From Campylorhamphus procurvoides (Eukaryota > Chordata > Aves > Passeriformes > Dendrocolaptidae): a stretch of 64,000 nucleotides of DNA. The stretch spans positions 1,802,081-1,866,080 of the forward strand of contig WBMV01006288.1 in NCBI GenBank assembly GCA_013396655.1, given 5' to 3'. The position numbers and the translations under genes were made by a program. Below the pieces are notes generated by a model. It made no database searches, was not told the DNA's origin, and saw nothing but the letters and a program-made list of their open reading frames with translations. Below are positions 1 to 12,401 of the stretch, one piece after another (the first letter of the stretch is position 1; every line of letters starts with the position of its first letter).

Positions 1-2848
1 GACTTCTAAATATGCTTGTAATGCACTTGGTGTTTTTAGCATGCCCAGGGACCCAATTTTGGGTTATTAGCCTGAGAAATCTTTGAAGAGGTCTGATGTT
101 GAATGAACTTTTGAAAGACTGCTCCATTTTAACACTGGGCAGTTGGAGAAAAAAGATTAAAAAGAGATGTAAGATATCAGTAGCTTCTTCCAAAACCGGA
201 GGTCAGTGGCCATGAAATTTGTCACTATCTTGTTAAGCATCAAGAACTTCAATATTTTGACACTACAAAGTGCACCTGCCTCTAGAAATTATTTTGAATG
301 TCTGAATTATCCCTCTTCCATCAGATCTAATAATTCTTGTGTAAAAATATTTGCCTTATATTTTGTACAAAATACTTCCAGCACTCAAAGATACATTTTG
401 GGAATAGAGGACATGTGTATGTCCCAAAGGTAGGATATTAATAACACTAGAGGATCTATAGTTTTCCATAAGACATGGCATTTCAGCTACTGACTGTAAA
501 AAATTGAATTTGTTCCAAGGGTTGTTTTTACATAGGAAGGTGACACTATCCTTGCAGAGGGCTTATGGGTATTCCCCTCTCATCCTGGAAGAGTGTGCGA
601 GTCTCAGGAAGGACTCTGAAAATCTTCAGTGCCATTTGAAGGTCAGAATGAACAGAGTCAGGGTATGCAAGCCCCTCAAGGAGCCACGATCCTAAGCAAG
701 CATGATATAATGCTTCATTATGGCATCTGGATTTTCTTCCATACTATTCTAGGATGAAAAAAGCCTTAGACCGGTATCAATTAAGTTAAAGACAATACGT
801 GCACCTCCCTGAACACGAAAGACCTCCAAATACTCTTCTTCTGCTCACAGAATCCTCACCAAAGCAATTCTCCCTATGCATCTTGGCAAGTCGTTTTCGC
901 TAAATAATATATCCTGCACAATTTCCTTGGTGAAATATAACCAAATGGTAAAACAGTCCCAAGACCAAAAAGAAAATACTAAAAACCATAACTACTGAAA
1001 GTTAGCACTGTCCAGGGTGCAGAGTCTTGTAAGACGAAACAATAAACAAGAAACACAGAGATAAACAGGAATGGAAACTGGTGTCTTTAACAATTACATT
1101 AGTTTTATTTCTAACCAGAAACATAAATCCTGATGCGCTCTGTGCATATCCATATTCATATCTGTAATAAATTTATTTGTGCTTAAAGAACAAGTTCCCA
1201 TACCTGGGAATGAGCAAGTTGAGTCTGCAACTCAAGATTCACTTTGGGCTTAAGTTCAGCCATATTTTACAATAACAGTTTGTGATCATTTCTACTTGCA
1301 GCAATAGCAGCAAGAAGTTAAAGAACTGTATTTAATTTGGATTAAGCTCAAACAATTCTTTTATATCAAATACAAAATCAGTTCTAACACTGCAGAGCTG
1401 GACTATCTTGTGTTCCCCGCAAAAGGGTAGAATGCTTATGTAAACATACCTATATCATGCCAGCACATGTGTCAACATAAATCGAAACTGATAAACAAGT
1501 TTTTATTTATTGTCCTGTGCTCAGTGTTCAAGTACCCAAATATTTAAGCCAAGCTTCTGAAAGAGGCAGCATTTTTTTCTTCGTCCAGAGACAGAAATCC
1601 CTTTATCAAAGGAAAATGACTCTGCTCTTTCAGCTGCTTTAAGAGAAGGTTACAACACATTTCTTGTAGACATCATGCATGTGATGAATGGGGGGATACT
1701 GTAATAAGCTGACAGGATACATAGATATAATGCCATGTTTTTCCTTGGACTTTCATGAACTCTATAGGATCCAAAAGTAGATCACACCCTGAAGTGAGCT
1801 AGGTCCATCAGCTCTTGAAAAAAAAAATCTCAGCACCCTTAAAAATAAAAGATAAATTACAAAATGGAGATGAAACAGAAAGATGATTGAACACCAACTC
1901 AAGGATAAAAGTAGAGGTGGAAAGGCTTAGGGCAAGGGAAAAAACAGACATATCAGGGTGGGGAGAAGAGCTGTAGAAAGAGAGTTAGAGAGAACAGAGG
2001 TACAGATTGAGGAGGGATGTATGATAGCATTTAAATTCATGTAAAAAGGACAAAGGTCTGAAGCAAACAGTCTGGAATCTTGGCAGAAACTACCTGGATT
2101 CAGGCAAGAAGGCAGAAGATTCCCCAAACTGCAATTTGATTGTGTCCTGGAGTTAACTGCCTAGGTCAAACTCTCTTTTGCTTTACTCTTTGGGAACCAA
2201 TCACTGGTAAGAATTGGTAATAAAAGAAACTGGGCATTATTTAATTTGACTGTTCATATTTTTAAACAGTTTTAGGCAATCTAAGATTTTACTATGATTT
2301 CTTACTGCAAACATTTCTTTCAGTTCTTCAGTGTTTAACACATGACACATAGGTGCCTGAGATCTGGATGCTTAGAACCAAACTACTTTCTCCCTGAGGA
2401 CCAGGTCAAGTTCTTGTAATCTGAACTGGAGCAATTTCAGAAATACTGCCCCACTCTTTCAATACCATTCACAAATTAATAGTTGTCACCAACAAGCTGC
2501 CAAAGCAGCACTTTAAGCTCTGCAGTTTTGCACTGCATTGCTATGGGTTGGGAATGCTTTTATGGGATGGTCATGGTGTCGCAGCTGACCAGAGTGGCAA
2601 CTTCCAGCTCAGAGGTGGCTAGTGAAAGTTGAGAGTAGTAGCTTTTCAACTTCTTTTGACTTCTCAAACCATACCAATTTATATTTTTCCTTTCTTCACT
2701 CTCAATATCATACACTGTTTTCCACCAAGTGCTATTCATTCAAGGCCTAGTGAGTTTCAGTGCTGTCCAACTAGAATCCCAAAGGGATCACAACCATGAG
2801 TGTAATGACAAGTATGGGACAAAAAGAGTGCTTTAAAAAATATAAGCT
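1..2848. other. AT-rich non-coding DNA, no gene recognised
   Basis: No exon, RNA gene or interspersed repeat could be supported. The reading frames present are under 80 codons and show no recognisable domain. A divergent old repeat or single small exons could be missed by eye. Confidence 0.55.
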
Positions 2849-2945
2849 TATAGGATAATTCAGGTAGAAGGGATCTAAGTTGGTCATCTAGTGACACTTT
2901 GACCCAATTTTGCCTGCTTGACAAAAGTGCCCAGCTTTCTCCCAA
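2849..2945 (-). mobile_element. Degraded CR1 LINE 3' tail (minus strand)
   Basis: Read on the plus strand, this stretch has the order typical of a reverse-complemented CR1 3' end: a 'taggataattcagg' start, then 'agaagggatct', then 'ggtcatctagt', followed by a weaker match over the next 60 nt. The usual terminal octamer-like repeat is decayed. It is a short, old 3' fragment with no coding capacity. The call rests on the order of short motifs and could be chance in part. Confidence 0.5.
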
Positions 2946-4376
2946 GCTTAGCTGTAGGAACAGGTTTTTATCAGTGCATATCTTGAACAGATGGGAAAGA
3001 CTTGGTCTTATTTCTTTTCAGTTTGTCTCTGTCATCACACCTTCTAGAAAAGACAATGCTTAAATATTATGAATGTATTATAATCATTCTCACTGTATGC
3101 TAGTCTGTAAGCTTCATAAGCCATAAATAAATAAACCACAGATATTTTATATCAGTTACTGTTTCAATTCATGCATTGCATGGGAAACATTTTGGGGTTT
3201 GTGAAGAAAAGATCACATACAAAAGATTCAGTCCAGTCATCCATTCATGACAATATTTGCCTTATAGAGAACCAGTCCTTTCCGAAGCACTTTGAATAGA
3301 ATGCACACTAACATTTTTTAAACTTTGTTTGAACTAAAAGAAAATATGCTTGAATCTCATGTGACTCATTAACTCAACAGAGCCACAATATATCAATCAA
3401 GCTACATATAAAGAGGAATATAATAGCACAGTGAGTCTGCAGTCCTGATTCTAATTAACATGGCTTAACCAGACACACTGAGCAATATCACTGGGTAAGC
3501 ACACCCCTGTGTCTGTCATATAAAAAAATAATGTGGAAAGTTCAAAGGATTTCAGTCCAAAAACCTGGCTATTTTTTCCATCATCACAGCTCATTTTCAT
3601 TTCAACTTGCAGTTTTTGAAGCGAGCAGTCGAGAGCAGTATTTGAAGAGGAGAATTCGTGTCATCATTACCCATATGCAAAACAGACATAACATTTACTT
3701 CCCACAAAAAGACACTGTGATGTTTTCATTAAAATTAATAAAATGTTTTGCAATCCACAGATTAAAAACACTGTCTAAAGTCAAACAATGCTATTCATAA
3801 GAATGTTTTTGCCTTTCGATCCACTTCCAGGCTGCCATTCATTTGCTTTACTCTTTCTTATTCCTACCAAATATTCTATTGTTTGGTCTTTAGTTTGTAC
3901 ATTTATACTCATCCTTGAAATCTGATCACACTGGGTTCTGGCAAAGTGCTTTGTACATTGGCCCTAGTGAATTTTAAAGAGCACTATCATTTTATGAAGT
4001 CAGGAAGCAAAATTTGAATTTCAGAATTGCTGGTACATATTGCTAATACATTGCAAAATAGCTTTCTTAGGTCTGCAAACTCACAATCTCAGCTGAAAAG
4101 TAACACTACTTGACTCCAGTCTACCAGATTTCTTTTACAATTTTTCTGTGTTTTTAAGAATATCTCTTTTGTTTATCCAAGACCAACAAAATCAGAAACT
4201 TAAGACAGGCAAAATAAGTAGTACTGTTACCCATACCTGTACCAGGACTTTGTCAAGAGCTATTCGGATTCTTCTGTCCTGAGGCATTAAAGCAAAGGTC
4301 ACAGTAACTTGTGCTCATGAAAGATCCTGTGGTTTTTCACATAAGCTTCAAGTGACAAATATGGAACCTTGGTCAG

Positions 4377-4406
4377 AATTTCCTAAGTTTTCCAACTTAG
4401 GAAATT
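4377..4406. repeat. Perfect inverted repeat, 13-bp arms with 4-nt loop
   Basis: The left arm AATTTCCTAAGTT (4377-4389) is the exact reverse complement of AACTTAGGAAATT (4394-4406), separated by TTCC. Pairing does not extend outward. The stem is too short for an ordinary pre-microRNA, and no flanking target-site duplication was seen. It may be the remnant of a small foldback element or simply a hairpin of unknown role. Confidence 0.85.
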
Positions 4407-5944
4407 GCCTTCTAACTACATAAAATAATTTCTACAGTTTCAACTGAGTAATGTATTTTTCTCCACTCTCCATCAAAAGATCCTGTTGCTGGGCAGCCTT
4501 CAATAACGTGAACATTTTACCCAAGAGTTGCTTTGCATTACAAATACTCCTAAATAGTTAAATTTCATAGCATATTTTAGCAACTGGGTTCAAAAAGCTC
4601 AAGCTTTTCTATTGCCATTTTATGTTAAAGTATTAACTTCTTGTGCTAACACAGCATTTTCCTAACCTTTGTATTTAGCTTCACAGTTGGTAATTTCTTA
4701 TTCCTTTTTATTTATTCTTCTTCTACAAACGTTGGAAAATAATTTCTTCTATGATCTATCTTTTTAGAGTCTGGCAATTCTTAGCAATTCCTTAGGAAAG
4801 GAAAGACTTGTTTCTTTGATTTTAACGCAGCAATATGTTTTTAGTTGTTTGCTGTGAAGCTGAATTATTTAAAGAAGGACAATGGTCAAAGGCTAGATAC
4901 TTTCTGCTGCTTGGAAATGAAAGTAGAGCCCCTGAATTAGCTTTTAATGCCATTATGAGTCTGAAATTTATGGGAAATATTAGGACCAAGGTTCTGTGAG
5001 TATTATGGCTGAAGGTTTTGGAAAAACTTAGCAAAGACACCAGAAAGCACAATCCAGGTTCATTGTCCCACAGTAATTCCATAGCTGAGCATCATCTGCC
5101 TCTCTCCATCAGTAAGCCCCAGGCAGTGACCCCTTCTGAGGAGGCCCCTCATCGCAACCAGCTCTGTTCCACCAGCTTGAAGAGGGTGAGGCTTATCGTC
5201 AGTGAAGGGGGGTCTGGCCATCTTGGTGCACAAGGAATGTCGCCCTAGATCACTTTTAATAGACTTTGTTTTGCAGACACTTGCCTAGACCTGTTAAAAA
5301 ACTCAAACAGTTCTATAAAGTTTGAATGACTTTGTATTAGAAGATATATGTTTAAAGGCTACACCGTTTTGTAAAAACATATTTTTCACACTTCACATGT
5401 GAGGTTTTTTTCCTTACAACACCTAATACTGGATGAAAAAAGATATTTATATTCTGTGAAGAAAAAATTATCTCCTGTGAATACACAGCCATTAAAGTTC
5501 TTCTGATCTACACAGGCTGATTTCCTTCTAACTGCATATAGTTTTTCTGCAGTTAGTTTTAAATAATCATACTCTGCTAAGTTTTTCACATAATATATCG
5601 AGTACTTATTCTATCAAACAGCTGCCATCAAATAGTCTTAAATTCCTCACAGTAGCCTTAAAATCCCCGAAGTCAGTCAGTGACGGCATTATATTTGCAT
5701 ATACAATCCTAATACAGCCATAAGGGTAGCAGTTTTGAATACCATTTTCATATACTATTTTCTCAACACAGCATCTCCTTATGATCTTAAAAATATATGA
5801 GAAACAGCATGAAATAAAGACTAGGTAATATTTTCACAGATAAACCACAGGAAATGGAACAATGTATTTTGAAATTCCATACTTTTAATAAATTACAGAT
5901 TCTAAGTGATGTTGGGGGAATGGAATGAAGGCAGAACTGGAAGG

Positions 5945-5998
5945 GTCTGTTTTTGTTGTTTTGGGGTTTTGTTTTGGCTTGTTTGTTTTTGTTTAAAT
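5945..5998. repeat. T/G-rich simple repeat, (TTTTG)-like
   Basis: This is an irregular low-complexity tract of T runs interrupted by single G or GG, like a decayed (TTTTG)n repeat. A shorter similar tract lies at about 6250-6271. No retroelement body was recognised next to it, so an origin as a poly(A) tail of a minus-strand insertion is possible but not shown. Confidence 0.7.
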
Positions 5999-7138
5999 GG
6001 GATAATTATCATATTATAGTAGACTGATTATCTCTGAGGAAGGTCCCATTTACTAGGAAGCATTAGCTGCTAAACGTAATCCTTTACGATATGAAGCACA
6101 GTAAGTTGCACAGGAAACAGTCCTCTTTGAGGTTATCAGGATGTGTAGTATACTGGGTGTTTACACGTTCCTTCAATAATCTTCTATGTTCAAGTTTGGT
6201 GGGTTTTTTTCTTTGCAGCTTTAATGCTCTTCTAGCACTTCGTTGTTTGAGCTTGTTTTGTTTTGTTTTTTAATTTAGTGTATTATACACATGCTCATGA
6301 AGAGAACCAACTAGGAATATTTTCATGAAAATATATTTTGTTTCATAGACTGAGAAATAATTTAACAGGTATGCATACATACCAGGAAAAACTACCTAGT
6401 TCTGTAATTTATTTCATCTATTACATTGTCTTTCTCTGTCTAAATACCTACTGTACAAACTTTTTTCAACCAATTCTCGTAACATACAACACTATTGTAT
6501 GGGCAATCATTATGAAGAGTTATATTTCTGATTTAAATGGTTTCAAACTGAACAAAATAAAGCAAATTACTTTCTCATTTATACCATAATGCAAAGTTTT
6601 CTTAGTAACTTAGTATTTAGTGGAATTTCATAAAGTTTTGTGATGAAATCCAGGGAGAGAACCCTCAGTCAACATCAAAGTTACAGAAAGGTTTCCTCCA
6701 ATATGCCCATTTCTTCGAATGTTCATTTCACAGACTTTACACTTACAAATATATATATGTCATAAATGACAGTGGATGTCATAAGTAAACCCAAGAAAAC
6801 AGATATTTTTTTACTTTTCCTTTATCTTTTTTTTCCAGCTTTGTCCTTCAGCAAGTTATTTAAAACTTCAACAACTTCTGCTCTAAGAACTTATTTATTC
6901 TTGTCTCTCCTTGGTGAAGTTATAGGGCCAATTTATATGCAGCAAACACATAAAAATTCCACAAGAATCTGCATAAATATTTCCCTACCCTTTTATACAA
7001 TATTTCATTGTTACAGTACTTGATTTCTCTACAGTTTTAACAGAATACATGTTCTCTACCTTTTAATAAATCATGAGAGAATACCTATTAGATAAAAAGC
7101 AGAAAAAGTCAAAAATGCTGATATGGCTTTCTTAAGCT

Positions 7139-7154
7139 AAAAAAAAAAAAAAAA
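7139..7154. repeat. Poly(A) tract, 16 nt
   Basis: An uninterrupted run of 16 A residues. A second A run follows within 25 nt. No upstream retrocopy was recognised. Confidence 0.85.
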
Positions 7155-7426
7155 GGAGTAACCCTTAAAAAAAAACCCTTCTGTCAATCTTAGAGCCCAT
7201 ATTATGCACAGTCTAACTCAATACACAACACAGATGCCTTGCCCATCAAAAACTTGAAGGCTATGTGGTTTTCCACCAGAATAAGGCAACAAGCAAATTT
7301 CATTTTAGCAGTTTTGTTGGCCTATGCTGGAGAAAGTTATAACCAACACATCATATTTTTTCCTCAGGTCTGATATTTCCCATGTCTTCAAAAATGATTA
7401 TAAATGCTTTTCCAGGCTTTTTCATT

Positions 7427-7456
7427 AAAAAAAAAAAGAAAAAAAAAGAAAAAAGT
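7427..7456. repeat. A-rich simple repeat with G interruptions
   Basis: This is a tract of about 30 nt made of A runs broken by single G residues, followed by ordinary AT-rich sequence. It is low complexity with no recognised source element. Confidence 0.8.
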
Positions 7457-10149
7457 ATTTGCTCAAGTTAAGAAGATGTAAGAACTGAATTATTGTAAAG
7501 TAGGGCAGATACACCAAAAGGCACTTTTGGAATGCTGACTTTAAGTTTTCCTGTTCCAACATTAAAATTTAGAGATTAAATTCTGTTCTATTTCCCTCTA
7601 GTGACCACTTTCATTGAAATAGGAATTCATTCAGATTTATTGTGAAGTAGCAGAACTGGAGATGACCCCTTAAGGCAGCCACTCATTCCTCTTGTAGCAA
7701 ATTATGTAATTCATGATTTTGATTTCCAGTACACATGAGGCACAAGATGTGCTTTAGGTAAAAAGAACAGGGACAAAGATTTAACATAGAGGAGGGCTTT
7801 ATTCAAGCACTTTAAAATGAAATTTTCAAAGGTGTTTTCAATTTTGGTATCTGCTGCTCCATGAACATCCTTTTTGAGAGCAACTTCTGTAAATTCAAGT
7901 GAGACTTACCATTTTTATCCTGTTAGGACAGGTTTTAAACAGTATGGACCAATTACTTCCATATAAAAAAGTGAATGTCTGTTTGAATAACACTTCTGTC
8001 TGTCTGGGGTAATGCTTTTGCAGGCATTGGAAATTTTGCTACAGTTGTATGAGCTTTGAAAAATTTTCCCTATTTTCTATTCTTTGGTGTTGGGAATTTA
8101 TACCTCAGAGTAGAAGAGTAAAAAAAGAAAACAATTCTAAGAAAAGCACTGCCAGAATTTTCTGCCTGACCCCTTTTGATTCCTATTACAGCAACAAATT
8201 TTATTAAAATAAATAAAAAAAGATGGGGGAAAAAATTTACAAGAAAACAAAGGATTTTTTTTCTCTTTTGACAGAAAGAAGCACATTTAGCAATTCCTAT
8301 ATAGCCTAATACAAAGGAATAAAAGTGATTGTGTGTTCAGGCCTACTGTCATTACTAAACCTAATCTCTTGTATTCATTGAGAAATATCTTAGAGATCAG
8401 CTCACTGAATTCAAAGGAAGAACCTCCATCTATAATTCTTTCCACTAACTCATGATGCTGTGCAAACCCACAAGCCCAGACACCAGCACTGAGTGTGAAT
8501 ACTTTTTCCAAAGCTGTGGTAAGTGTTAATTCCTAGGCCATCCTTTCCATGTGTTCCTGAGACTTCCAGTCAACATATCACCTTAAGCCATAAAAAGTTT
8601 TCCCTGGCACCATACCCTCTAGTCAAGAAAATTGATTTGAAACAGTACAAAGGTAATGGAGAAATAAACTCACCTTTGCACAACTTAGTAGACCTTTCCT
8701 GATCACATTTGAGACCCAGAAGACACATCTGATTGATCTTTCTAAGTATTATGCCTCTAATCACTGTGGCTGGATAATCTTTCCCCTTTAGCAAAACAAG
8801 TTAAATCAGAATGAAAGCATCGTTAATTCAGTTATATGGGTTTTTCTCAGTTTGCTTTGGTTTTGTGCTAAACAGCAAACAGCACAAACAGTACTCCCGG
8901 TTGGACACAGAATTTTCCATCCTTCCAACCCTGACTTCATTGGGTTTGCCAACAGCCCTAACACACCTTCAGCTACCAGTGAATAAAAACATGATGCATC
9001 TTTGCCTGTCTCTTATCTTCCTGTAACAGAAATATAGGAAATGCTTAACAGAAGACCCTTTTGTAGTGAATCCATTATCTTCTGAAATGTCTTTATTTCA
9101 GTGCAACTGCCTTTCCATTCACATGATTTGTATTTCCTGTCACAGTCTACGGAATTTCTGTATTATTTCCATTTCATAAATCCATCATATGAGATAGGTT
9201 TAGGAAAGTCGATAATCCTATATTTTTTTCTCCATTCATCTTAGAAAGAACATTTTTTTGAACTCTTACATTAATGATGAAAAATTGACTGTGGTTTTTC
9301 AGAACTTAGTTATTAAAATCTGAATAAATCATATCAACGGCAAATCCTTTAGTAGTATGCACAAAATCTGGAAAATTATTCTCCTTATTCTGCATTTTGC
9401 CTGTGCTCTCATAATCTTGTTTATTTTCCTCTGAAATACTACTATTTATGGCCTATGAACCACTCTGGATACATTTAAAGTAATAATTACATGGGTCAGA
9501 AAATATGTCACAAATGTTTTGTGATTTCTTAAATTCAAATCAAAATTTCAAATTTTAAGAAAACATATTTTTTCTTAATTTTCAAGGGAGAAATATAGCT
9601 TATCCTCTGCTGAAGAAACCATATTGAATTCATTGGAGTTATACCAACAGATAATTTGACTCAGAAGGTACCAGCTGCAATACTGCTTAATTGAATGCTG
9701 CAATACAGCCTAATTTAATTATTTAGCAGACATAAGTCTCTATATCTTGTTCAGCTCTCAGTGAAAACTAAAACAAAGGACATGTTTCTCTGTGTATCAA
9801 GAGTATACTGATCTTATTCTGAATCCCAGGGAATGAAGGAATAAAAACCTTTTAAAACATTGAAAGTAAAAGGATACTCTCATGTTTTGGGTCTGGTCAC
9901 AAAGATGAGGTGGATGAGGCATTTTCTGGGCAAGCAGTAAAAACATTAAGAACACAAGACAGATTTGAGGTGGAACTTTCATCATCTAGACAACCACTGG
10001 GAAAGAAGGTAGCATGAACATACTGGCAGCAAAGTCATATGGTGACATATCTGTTTCTCTAGAAGGTGAAGAAAGCAAGTACATAAAAAGGTCTTCTGAG
10101 TGTCTTTCTGGCCAGCCTGGAAGTACTGGCTGAGAAAGTGCAGATGCAA

Positions 10150-11065
10150 AGCAGCCTGTGAGAGTGACCATGAAACAGATGACAGAATTAACAGGCCTCA
10201 GATGGTTGGAAAGGAGAACACAAACACATCATAAATCATGGAGCTTAGGACAGCAGAGTGCAATAAACACTTGGAAGTGTATGTGCTAGATTTTACATAA
10301 TATCATAAAAAGTGGAAAAGGAATTGGGGAGAGCTGTAGTGCTGTGAAAACAAGCAAAATCAAAAAGAACAAACAAAACCAAAAATAAAAACCAAAAAGA
10401 AGAACAATTTACAGGCTCAAAGTATCCTGAATTAGAGTATCAACAGCCTAGGAATAAAATGAGAAAGACAAAACATAACTTGTAAAAAAGTAAAATATAG
10501 GAGAAAATACTCCATGTTATCAGTATTAGAATATTATGAAAAATGCTGGTCTGTTCCTCAACAGTTCTCTTGAGAAGGTCACAGTGTTAATGACATCTTT
10601 GCTTCTGTCTTCACTAAAAATGTCAACTGTGATCTTATGAGCTAAGAAAATGAGCTGCAGAGATAGAGGTGAGTAATAAAACCAGAACAGTGACAAACAG
10701 ATTGGAAAATAGGAAAATGAGAGGTTTTAAGATAGGCTCATTGGAAATTCTCTGTAGGTATTTTCATTCAGCCAGCCTTTTATCCCAGGGATGATAAATG
10801 ATTATCTTTTGAAAACTTGTCAAAAATAAATAAGGCTCCCCAAAACTGGGAAAAGGCCACTCCTACATCTAATAAAAAAGAGAGAGGAGAGGAGAGGAGA
10901 GAAGAGAAAAGAAAAAAGAAAAGAAAAGAAAAGAAAAGAAAAGAAAAACCAGTCAGCCTACTTTCAGTTCAATAAAAATCCTTCAACGAAGTAAACAAAC
11001 CATTCACAGACATCCAAAAGATGTAACAATGAAAAAACAGACAAAAATAACAAGTGGAGTTGTTG
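10150..11065 (+). mobile_element. Old CR1 LINE, upstream part (endonuclease-RT linker and early RT)
   Basis: This is a heavily decayed plus-strand CR1 fragment. Recognisable landmarks occur in the family order: 'gagagtgaccatgaaa' near 10160, typical of the segment after the endonuclease; 'tctttgcttctgtcttcact' near 10598, the linker before the RT domain; and 'accagtcagcct' near 10948, the RT segment encoding a PVSL-like motif. No long frame survives. It is collinear with the old CR1 part at 12720-13575, and the younger CR1 at 11073-12570 lies between them, which suggests one element split by a later insertion. It could instead be the far-upstream part of the younger copy, but its much greater decay argues against that. 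The exact left boundary is uncertain. Confidence 0.6.
10874..10948 (+). repeat. 75-nt purine-only microsatellite, (GGAGA)n grading into (AAAAG)n
   Basis: The tract holds no pyrimidine for 75 nt. It starts with AG and GGAGA units and turns into about seven AAAAG units. It sits inside the old CR1 fragment, just before the 'accagtcagcct' RT motif, where the parent element is already purine rich ('aaaaaaggg...' type sequence). It probably expanded from that segment. Confidence 0.9.
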
Positions 11066-11103
11066 GTCAAAAGGTGACACCAGGTTGGGGCAGAGTGTTG
11101 ATC

Positions 11104-11754
11104 TGATGGAGGATAGGAAGGTTCTGCAGAGAAATCTGGGTAGGTTGGATCAATGAATCGAGGCCAATGGTTTGAGGTTCAACAAGGCCAAGTGCTGGAT
11201 CCTGTACTCCGGTCACAACAACCCCCTGCAGTGCTACTGGCTGGGGGCAGAGTGGCTGCAAAGCTGCCAAGGGGAAAAGGATCTGGGGATGCTGGTCAAC
11301 AGCTGCTGAACATGAGCCAGCATGTGCCCAGGTGGCCAAGAAGGCCAATGGCACCTTGGCTTGTATGAGGAATGGTATGGCCAGTGGGACCAGCAGATCA
11401 TCTCCCTGCACTCAGCACTGGTGAGGCCNTGATGGAGGATAGGAAGGTTCTGCAGAGAAATCTGGGTAGGTTGGATCAATGAATCGAGGCCAATGGTTTG
11501 AGGTTCAACAAGGCCAAGTGCTGGATCCTGTACTCCGGTCACAACAACCCCCTGCAGTGCTACTGGCTGGGGGCAGAGTGGCTGCAAAGCTGCCAAGGGG
11601 AAAAGGATCTGGGGATGCTGGTCAACAGCTGCTGAACATGAGCCAGCATGTGCCCAGGTGGCCAAGAAGGCCAATGGCACCTTGGCTTGTATGAGGAATG
11701 GTATGGCCAGTGGGACCAGCAGATCATCTCCCTGCACTCAGCACTGGTGAGGCC
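11104..11754 (+). repeat. Exact 325-nt direct duplication around a single N (probable assembly artefact)
   Basis: Bases 11104-11428 recur without visible change at 11430-11754, an offset of 326. The two copies are separated only by the N at 11429. Identical short frames at 11153-11368 and 11479-11694 confirm the match. Two copies joined by one N are what results when overlapping contig ends are placed side by side instead of merged. A real recent tandem duplication would not need the N. Confidence 0.9.
11429..11429. other. Assembly gap, single N
   Basis: The sequence left of this N ends at a point whose continuation is found after the second copy of the flanking 325 nt. It marks an unmerged contig overlap rather than a real base ambiguity. 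Confidence 0.9.
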
Positions 11755-11764
11755 ACACCTCAAA

Positions 11765-12401
11765 GTCTGCATTCATTTTTGGGCCACTCATTTCAAGAAA
11801 GACATTGAGGTGCTGGAGCATGTCCAGGGAAGGGCAATGGAGCTGGTGAAGGGTCTGGAGCACAAGTCTTGTGAGGAGCCCCTGGGAGAGCTGGGGGTGT
11901 TTAGCCCAGAGAAAAGGAGGCTCAGGGGGGAACTTGCCGCTCTCTACAACTACCTGAAATGATGGTGTAGCCAGGAGGGGGTTGGTCTCTTCTCCCAGGT
12001 AACAAGCAACAGACTGAGAAGAAATGGCCTTGTGCCAGGGGAGATTTAGATTGGATGTTAGGAAAAATTTTGTCACTGAAAGNGTCTGCATTCATTTTTG
12101 GGCCACTCATTTCAAGAAAGACATTGAGGTGCTGGAGCATGTCCAGGGAAGGGCAATGGAGCTGGTGAAGGGTCTGGAGCACAAGTCTTGTGAGGAGCCC
12201 CTGGGAGAGCTGGGGGTGTTTAGCCCAGAGAAAAGGAGGCTCAGGGGGGAACTTGCCGCTCTCTACAACTACCTGAAATGATGGTGTAGCCAGGAGGGGG
12301 TTGGTCTCTTCTCCCAGGTAACAAGCAACAGACTGAGAAGAAATGGCCTTGTGCCAGGGGAGATTTAGATTGGATGTTAGGAAAAATTTTGTCACTGAAA
12401 G
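11765..12401 (+). repeat. Exact 318-nt direct duplication around a second single N (probable assembly artefact)
   Basis: Bases 11765-12082 recur at 12084-12401, an offset of 319, with only the N at 12083 between them. The identical translated segment starting at the residues [10 protein letters not shown] occurs in both. Together with the first duplication, this leaves just 10 nt (11755-11764) of the 653-nt piece between the Ns that are not duplicated. Confidence 0.9.
12083..12083. other. Assembly gap, second single N
   Basis: It lies between two identical 318-nt copies and again marks an unmerged overlap. With the N at 11429 it bounds a 653-nt piece that looks like a gap-filling patch inserted whole. 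Confidence 0.9.

Larger units (their letters stand above)
2946..10149. other. AT-rich non-coding DNA with simple repeats only
   Basis: Apart from the hairpin at 4377-4406 and the A- and T-rich tracts listed separately, nothing was recognised. Reading frames are at most about 90 codons and show no domain signature. CpG dinucleotides are sparse, as in bulk methylated vertebrate DNA. Confidence 0.55.

Noticed and set aside
5945..5998. T/G-rich tract as a poly(A) tail of a minus-strand retrocopy
   Set aside because: No retrocopy body or target-site duplication could be recognised on either side.
11234..11737. 167-codon minus-strand frame
   Set aside because: It runs antisense to CR1 coding sequence and crosses the N at 11429. 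Its length comes from the false duplication.
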